Source of the DNA: Pseudomonadota bacterium
GTDB taxonomy: Bacteria > Pseudomonadota > Alphaproteobacteria > Sphingomonadales > Sphingomonadaceae
Reading direction: 5' to 3'
Assembly: GCA_023432995.1 (NCBI GenBank)
Contig: JAEZES010000099.1
Coordinates: 1 to 17,743 of the forward strand
Length of the DNA: 17,743 nucleotides
Below are positions 14,723 through 17,743 of the stretch, one piece after another. The position numbers and the translations under genes were made by a program. Position 1 is the first letter of the stretch, and each line of letters starts with the position of its first letter. The notes below the pieces were generated by a model that was given only the letters and a program-made list of their open reading frames with translations, searched no databases and was not told the origin of the DNA.

Positions 14723-15280
14723 TCACTGGGTCAGGATTTCCTTTTCCTTGTGTTCGGCCGCGGCGTCGACTTCGGCGATGAAGCGGTCGGTCAGCTTCTG
14801 GACCTCGTCTTCCCGGCGCTTGCGCTCGTCCTCCGAGATCTCCTTCTTCTTTTCGTCTTCCTTGAGCGATTCCATCCCGTCGCGGCGGACGTTGCGGATC
14901 GCCACCTTGGCCTTCTCGGCATATTGCCCGGCGAGCTTGGCCAGTTCCTTGCGCCGCTCCTCGGTCAGATCGGGAATCGGCAGGCGCAGCGTCTGGCCGT
15001 CGATCATCGGGTTGAGCCCGAGATTGGCGTGGGCGATGCCCTTCTCGACCGCGATCACGTTGGCCCGGTCCCACACCTGCACGCTGAGCATGCGCGGCTC
15101 GGGCGCCGAGACCGTGGCGACCTGGTTGAGCGGCATCATCGAGCCGTAGACCTCGACCACGACCGGATCGAGCAAGTGCACGTTGGCCCTCCCGGTGCGC
15201 AACCCGGCGAGATCGCCCTTGAGACTCTCGACCGCGCCATGCATCCGGCGCTCGATGTCGGCCTTGTCGTACTTGGGCAT
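14723..15280 (-). CDS. frr: Ribosome recycling factor
   Basis: A 185-residue factor that, with EF-G, splits post-termination ribosomes. The length is exactly that of the family. Domain I helices are seen at the N-terminus (GAVESLKGDLAGLRTGRAN) and in the C-terminal highly charged helix (IRNVRRDGMESLKEDEKKK, with R129 and R132 in the conserved stretch). The small domain II spans about 31-105, including LPIPDLTEERR at 100-110. A strong GAGGAAG sequence precedes the ATG at 15280. It follows pyrH with a 2-base gap, so translation of the two is likely coupled. The reading frame upstream of this ATG lies inside pyrH and was discarded. Confidence 0.98.
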   Translation of the reverse strand: MPKYDKADIERRMHGAVESLKGDLAGLRTGRANVHLLDPVVVEVYGSMMPLNQVATVSAPEPRMLSVQVWDRANVIAVEKGIAHANLGLNPMIDGQTLRLPIPDLTEERRKELAKLAGQYAEKAKVAIRNVRRDGMESLKEDEKKKEISEDERKRREDEVQKLTDRFIAEVDAAAEHKEKEILTQ

Positions 15281-15282
15281 GG

Positions 15283-16005
15283 TCAGGCTTCCTCTCGCAC
15301 TATCGTCTGGACGCCCTCGCCGGCGAGAACGCGCGCGAGGTTCCCCTTCTCGCGTATCGAGAATACCACGATGGGGATGCGGTTGTCGCGGCACAGCGCC
15401 ACCGCCGAAGCATCCATCACTTTCAGGTTGTCCGCCAAGACTCGATCGTAACTCACGGTTTCGAAACGCTTGGCCCCGGGATTCCTCTTCGGATCGGCAT
15501 CGTAGACCCCATCGACGCTTGTGCCCTTGAGCAACGCGTCGCAATTCATCTCGGCCGCGCGCAGCGCGGCGCCGCTGTCGGTGGTGAAATAGGGACTGCC
15601 GACGCCGGCGGCGAAAATCACCACGCGGCCCTTCTCGAGGTGCCGCTCGGCGCGGCGGCGGATCACCGGCTCGCACACCTGGTCCATCTGCACCGCCGAC
15701 TGCACGCGCGTATGCACGCCGAGCTGCTCGAGCGCGTTCTGCATCGCCAAGGCGTTCATCACCGTCGCCAGCATGCCCATGTAATCGGCCTGGGCGCGGT
15801 CCATTCCGGCCGCGGCGCCGGCCATGCCGCGAAAGATGTTGCCGCCGCCGATCACGAGGCAGATCTCGAGCCCGGTGTCCTTCGCCGCCTTCACTTCCTG
15901 CGCCAGGCCCGCGACCGTCCCCGGGTCGATCCCGAACTGCTGCTCGCCCATCAGCACCTCGCCCGACAGCTTGAGCAGCACGCGCTTGACGGGAGGCATG
16001 GTCAT
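15283..16005 (-). CDS. pyrH: Uridylate kinase (UMP kinase)
   Basis: A 240-residue amino acid kinase-family enzyme that phosphorylates UMP to UDP. Motifs: KLSGE (12-16), GGGNIFRG (53-60), D70 in the UMP site, TTDSGAALRA (141-150), DGVYDADP (165-172) and MDASA (197-201). Length is typical. Two ATGs, at 16005 and 15999, are possible. The first is slightly favoured by the GGAGAG stretch upstream. It heads the frr-uppS-cdsA-dxr-rseP run and has a good promoter candidate just upstream. The plus-strand genes beyond it show that rpsB and tsf, its frequent neighbours, are not adjacent here. Confidence 0.98.
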   Translation of the reverse strand: MTMPPVKRVLLKLSGEVLMGEQQFGIDPGTVAGLAQEVKAAKDTGLEICLVIGGGNIFRGMAGAAAGMDRAQADYMGMLATVMNALAMQNALEQLGVHTRVQSAVQMDQVCEPVIRRRAERHLEKGRVVIFAAGVGSPYFTTDSGAALRAAEMNCDALLKGTSVDGVYDADPKRNPGAKRFETVSYDRVLADNLKVMDASAVALCRDNRIPIVVFSIREKGNLARVLAGEGVQTIVREEA

Positions 16006-16044
16006 GGGGGCTAAGTCTCTCCGGAAAGGCCGTGATTGGCGGCC

Positions 16045-16072
16045 CTTATAGAGCGCGGTCGGGCAGTGCCAA
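16045..16072 (-). promoter_or_regulatory. pyrH: Candidate sigma-70-type promoter of the pyrH operon
   Basis: On the minus strand, TTGGCA (16072-16067) is followed after 16 bases by TATAAG (16050-16045) and a GC-rich GGCCGCC discriminator. Transcription would start about 33 bases before the pyrH ATG. The TTGGCAC sequence is present twice in tandem (16079-16066), so the -35 element is duplicated. The best-looking promoter in the window. Confidence 0.65.
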
Positions 16073-16168
16073 GTGCCAAGGCAAGCGCCGCCGCGCGGGG
16101 GCTTTCGGCCTGTCGCTTTCCCGTGTTACGGCAAGCCTTGACGGGTCGCACCGCGAATTGGGGGACGC

Positions 16169-17245
16169 ATGCGGACGCAATCGATCTTCATGGCAGCCGC
16201 CGGCCTGGCGCTGTTCGCCGCCGGTGCCGCGACCGGGCAGTCGGCAGCACCACAGCCGGCCCTGACGGCCGAGCAAGCCATTCAGCTATTCGCCGAGGCG
16301 GGCTTCCCGCTGGTCGACGGCCGCCCGGTCAACCGCTGCGGCAGGGCCTCGAACCCGCGCGTCGCGTTCATCGATCTCGACGCCGACGGCCGGGCGGAAG
16401 CGCACATCGCCGACGTCGACCCCAACTGCTACGGCAAGCCCGGCGCCTATTTCGCCATCCTCGCGCAGGAGGCGGGCGGCACCTGGCGGCGGCTGATTGC
16501 CGAGGACGGCATCGTCGGCTTCGAGCGGGCGCGGAATTCAGGCTGGAACAACCTGTCGCTCGAGGCGCGGGATTCGGCCTGCCCCGGCGTGCGCCGGTTC
16601 AACGGCACCGATTACGGCGCGCCGACGGCATGCGCCCCCGCCCCCACGCCCGCGCTCGCGGCGGACCAGCCTGCTGCTGCCTCGACCACCCCGGCCGCGG
16701 CGCCAACCACGGCGGAGAGCCCGCCCGTGCGTGCGCTCGACGGGTCGCGGACCGCGCAGATGGCGCAGCTGTTCCGCAACCTCGTCTGGGCGACCCGCTC
16801 GCGCGAGTGGGAAGCGACGCTCGCCGCCTTTCCGGGCGCCCGATGGGACAAGCGTACCACGCATGCGCCCAACTGGATGGGCTCGACGCTCACGCAGAGC
16901 GGGACGATCGCGATCGGCGGGGCGCGCTACGGCATCGGCATTTCCGGGACCGCGGCGCGGGTCAACGAGATCGTGTTCGATTCCCCCGGCGACGACCTGA
17001 TGGAGTGGGAGCCGATCGCGGCCGCGATCCGCGCGCTCGGCATGGAAGCGCGCAACGTCGGTTGCCACAGCCCGACGGGCTTCGGCTGGGTCCGCCTGAG
17101 CGCCGACGGCCACACCGCGATTCTGCACAAGTCCGTCAACTACGGGACGGCAGTGGCGAGCACCGACATCTATGCGTTCATCCTCGACGATCCGTTCGAC
17201 GGCCGCACCGAAGCGCAAGTCGCGGCCGACCGGAGCCTGTGCTGA
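16169..17245 (+). CDS. Exported two-domain protein of unknown function with a DxDxDG motif
   Basis: I do not recognise this 358-residue protein. A signal peptide (about 1-23, cleavage near ATG/QSA) leads to an N-terminal domain (about 30-155) with four cysteines (C57, C87, C138, C155) and FIDLDADGRAEAH (67-79), a DxDxDGxxE pattern seen in calcium-binding loops of exported proteins. An Ala/Pro/Thr-rich linker (about 156-187) connects to a second domain (about 188-358) with C299 and the C-terminal C358. Six cysteines in an exported protein suggest disulfides. A likely location is the periplasm or outside the cell. GGGGGAC just before the ATG supports the start. It is divergent from pyrH. Codon use matches the neighbours, so there is no sign of recent transfer. 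Confidence 0.85.
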   Translation: MRTQSIFMAAAGLALFAAGAATGQSAAPQPALTAEQAIQLFAEAGFPLVDGRPVNRCGRASNPRVAFIDLDADGRAEAHIADVDPNCYGKPGAYFAILAQEAGGTWRRLIAEDGIVGFERARNSGWNNLSLEARDSACPGVRRFNGTDYGAPTACAPAPTPALAADQPAAASTTPAAAPTTAESPPVRALDGSRTAQMAQLFRNLVWATRSREWEATLAAFPGARWDKRTTHAPNWMGSTLTQSGTIAIGGARYGIGISGTAARVNEIVFDSPGDDLMEWEPIAAAIRALGMEARNVGCHSPTGFGWVRLSADGHTAILHKSVNYGTAVASTDIYAFILDDPFDGRTEAQVAADRSLC

Positions 17246-17248
17246 GGG

Positions 17249-17306
17249 CGTTGCCTTCAACGAATTAACCGGCAGTTCAGCAGGCCCGACCGAACTTCCG
17301 GCAACG
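17249..17306. other. Overlapping inverted repeats between the two exported-protein genes
   Basis: CGTTG (17249-17253) can pair with CAACG (17258-17262) as a tight hairpin right after the upstream stop. CGTTGCC (17249-17255) can instead pair with GGCAACG (17300-17306). The two pairings are mutually exclusive. Neither has a T-run. The stems are short, so chance is likely. Confidence 0.25.
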
Positions 17307-17329
17307 GGCGCGTCTTCGGGGAGAACGTG

Positions 17330-17698
17330 ATGCGATCGCTTGCCGTGGCCATGCTGGTCCTCGCCCTGCCTGCCTCCGCCCAGGCCGGTTTCACCCGCCA
17401 GGGCCCGCCGCCGCGGGCCGGCGTCCCCGGAATCGCCGACGTCCGGACCGTTGTCGTGCCTGGCGGCGGCGGGCGCGAACTGGACGAGGCGCGAGAAGCC
17501 ATCGAGCGCCGGCGCGACAGCGGCGAGCTCAGCAGGCGCGAGGCGCGGGCCCTGCGCCGCGAGGCCCACCGCATCGCCCGCGCGCAGGAATGGTACGCGC
17601 GCGACGGGCTCGACGAGGCGGAAGCTCGCGCTCTACGACTTAGTGCAGAGACCCTGCGCCACCGCGCCCAGACGCCGGGCCCCGCGCCGGCGTCCTGA
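17330..17698 (+). CDS. Small exported charged helical-repeat protein of unknown function
   Basis: A 122-residue protein with a clear signal peptide (about 1-20, ALPASAQA) and a short Pro/Gly-rich spacer. A very charged, helical region (about 49-112) appears to contain two related units: SGELSRREARALRREAHRI (64-82) and DGLDEAEARALRLSAETL (92-109). Similar Arg/Glu repeat proteins with SGxLTRREARxLxRE motifs are, as far as I know, common among exported proteins of sphingomonads, without a known function. The ATG at 17330 has GGGGAG 6 bases upstream; a GTG one codon earlier is possible. Codons near the end (17633-17647: CTA CGA CTT AGT GCA) are unusual for this GC-rich genome. It lies 84 bases after the larger exported protein, on the same strand. 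Confidence 0.8.
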   Translation: MRSLAVAMLVLALPASAQAGFTRQGPPPRAGVPGIADVRTVVVPGGGGRELDEAREAIERRRDSGELSRREARALRREAHRIARAQEWYARDGLDEAEARALRLSAETLRHRAQTPGPAPAS

Positions 17699-17708
17699 CG
17701 GCCGCACG

Positions 17709-17738
17709 AAAACGGCCGCCCGACCGAGGTACGGCCGC
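17709..17738 (-). terminator. Probable terminator of a convergent minus-strand gene beyond the right edge
   Basis: CGGCCG at 17713-17718 and at 17732-17737 can pair, with inner CC/GG pairing. Read on the minus strand the stem is followed by TTTT (17712-17709). ACGGCCGC occurs three times here (17698, 17712, 17731), so an alternative hairpin with the first copy could serve the plus-strand gene, but that one lacks a T-run. Confidence 0.5.
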
Positions 17739-17743
17739 CGCAA

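Noticed and set aside
1..17743. Mobile elements, integrase or attachment sites next to the tRNA, CRISPR arrays, defence systems
   Set aside because: No transposase, recombinase, terminal repeats, partial tRNA duplicate or regularly spaced long repeats were seen. The content is core chromosomal genes.

Overview
The window is a GC-rich (roughly two-thirds G+C), densely packed chromosomal segment from an alphaproteobacterium. The best fit is the order Sphingomonadales. The evidence is the pyrH-frr-uppS-cdsA-dxr-rseP-bamA-skp-fabZ gene order, a cysteine-free L31, the alphaproteobacterial-type cytochrome c maturation genes, and the absence of lpxD between skp and fabZ and of lpxA after fabZ. Sphingomonads are known to carry glycosphingolipids in place of lipopolysaccharide. 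No taxonomic marker could be searched, so this is an inference. I see no mobile element, phage gene or CRISPR array, and no gene-free stretch longer than 300 bases.

Left block, minus strand (1-4994): a System I cytochrome c maturation operon in the order ccmC-ccmD-ccmE-ccmF-ccmG, followed by the first ten codons of what is probably ccmH at the window edge. All five junctions are four-base ATGA stop/start overlaps. CcmC and CcmD load haem onto the CcmE histidine, CcmF transfers it to apocytochrome, and CcmG with CcmH handles the apocytochrome thiols. Upstream on the same strand are a Leu/Phe/Val-type amino acid dehydrogenase and a tRNA-His(GTG).

Centre-left (5121-6440): divergent from the tRNA, two plus-strand genes lie 4 bases apart. 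They encode a 2-oxoglutarate/Fe(II) oxygenase of the prolyl 4-hydroxylase type and a GFA-family zinc protein. They converge on rpmE (ribosomal protein L31), with a terminator hairpin in between.

Main block, minus strand (6441-16005): rpmE is a separate unit. The large essential cluster pyrH-frr-uppS-cdsA-dxr-rseP, then a 215-base gap, then bamA-skp-fabZ, covers UMP phosphorylation, ribosome recycling, undecaprenyl and isoprenoid precursors, phospholipid precursors, the site-2 protease, outer membrane protein assembly and fatty-acid dehydration. The promoter candidates for pyrH and rpmE share an almost identical -10 region. The Skp homologue contains a textbook EF-hand loop. BamA has an extracellular acidic DxDxDG loop and two cysteine pairs.

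Right end, plus strand (16169-17698): two unrecognised exported proteins. One has two domains with a DxDxDG motif. The other is a small, charged, helical-repeat protein. They are divergent from pyrH, in the place where rpsB-tsf often sits in related bacteria. The last bases hold a probable terminator of a convergent gene outside the window.
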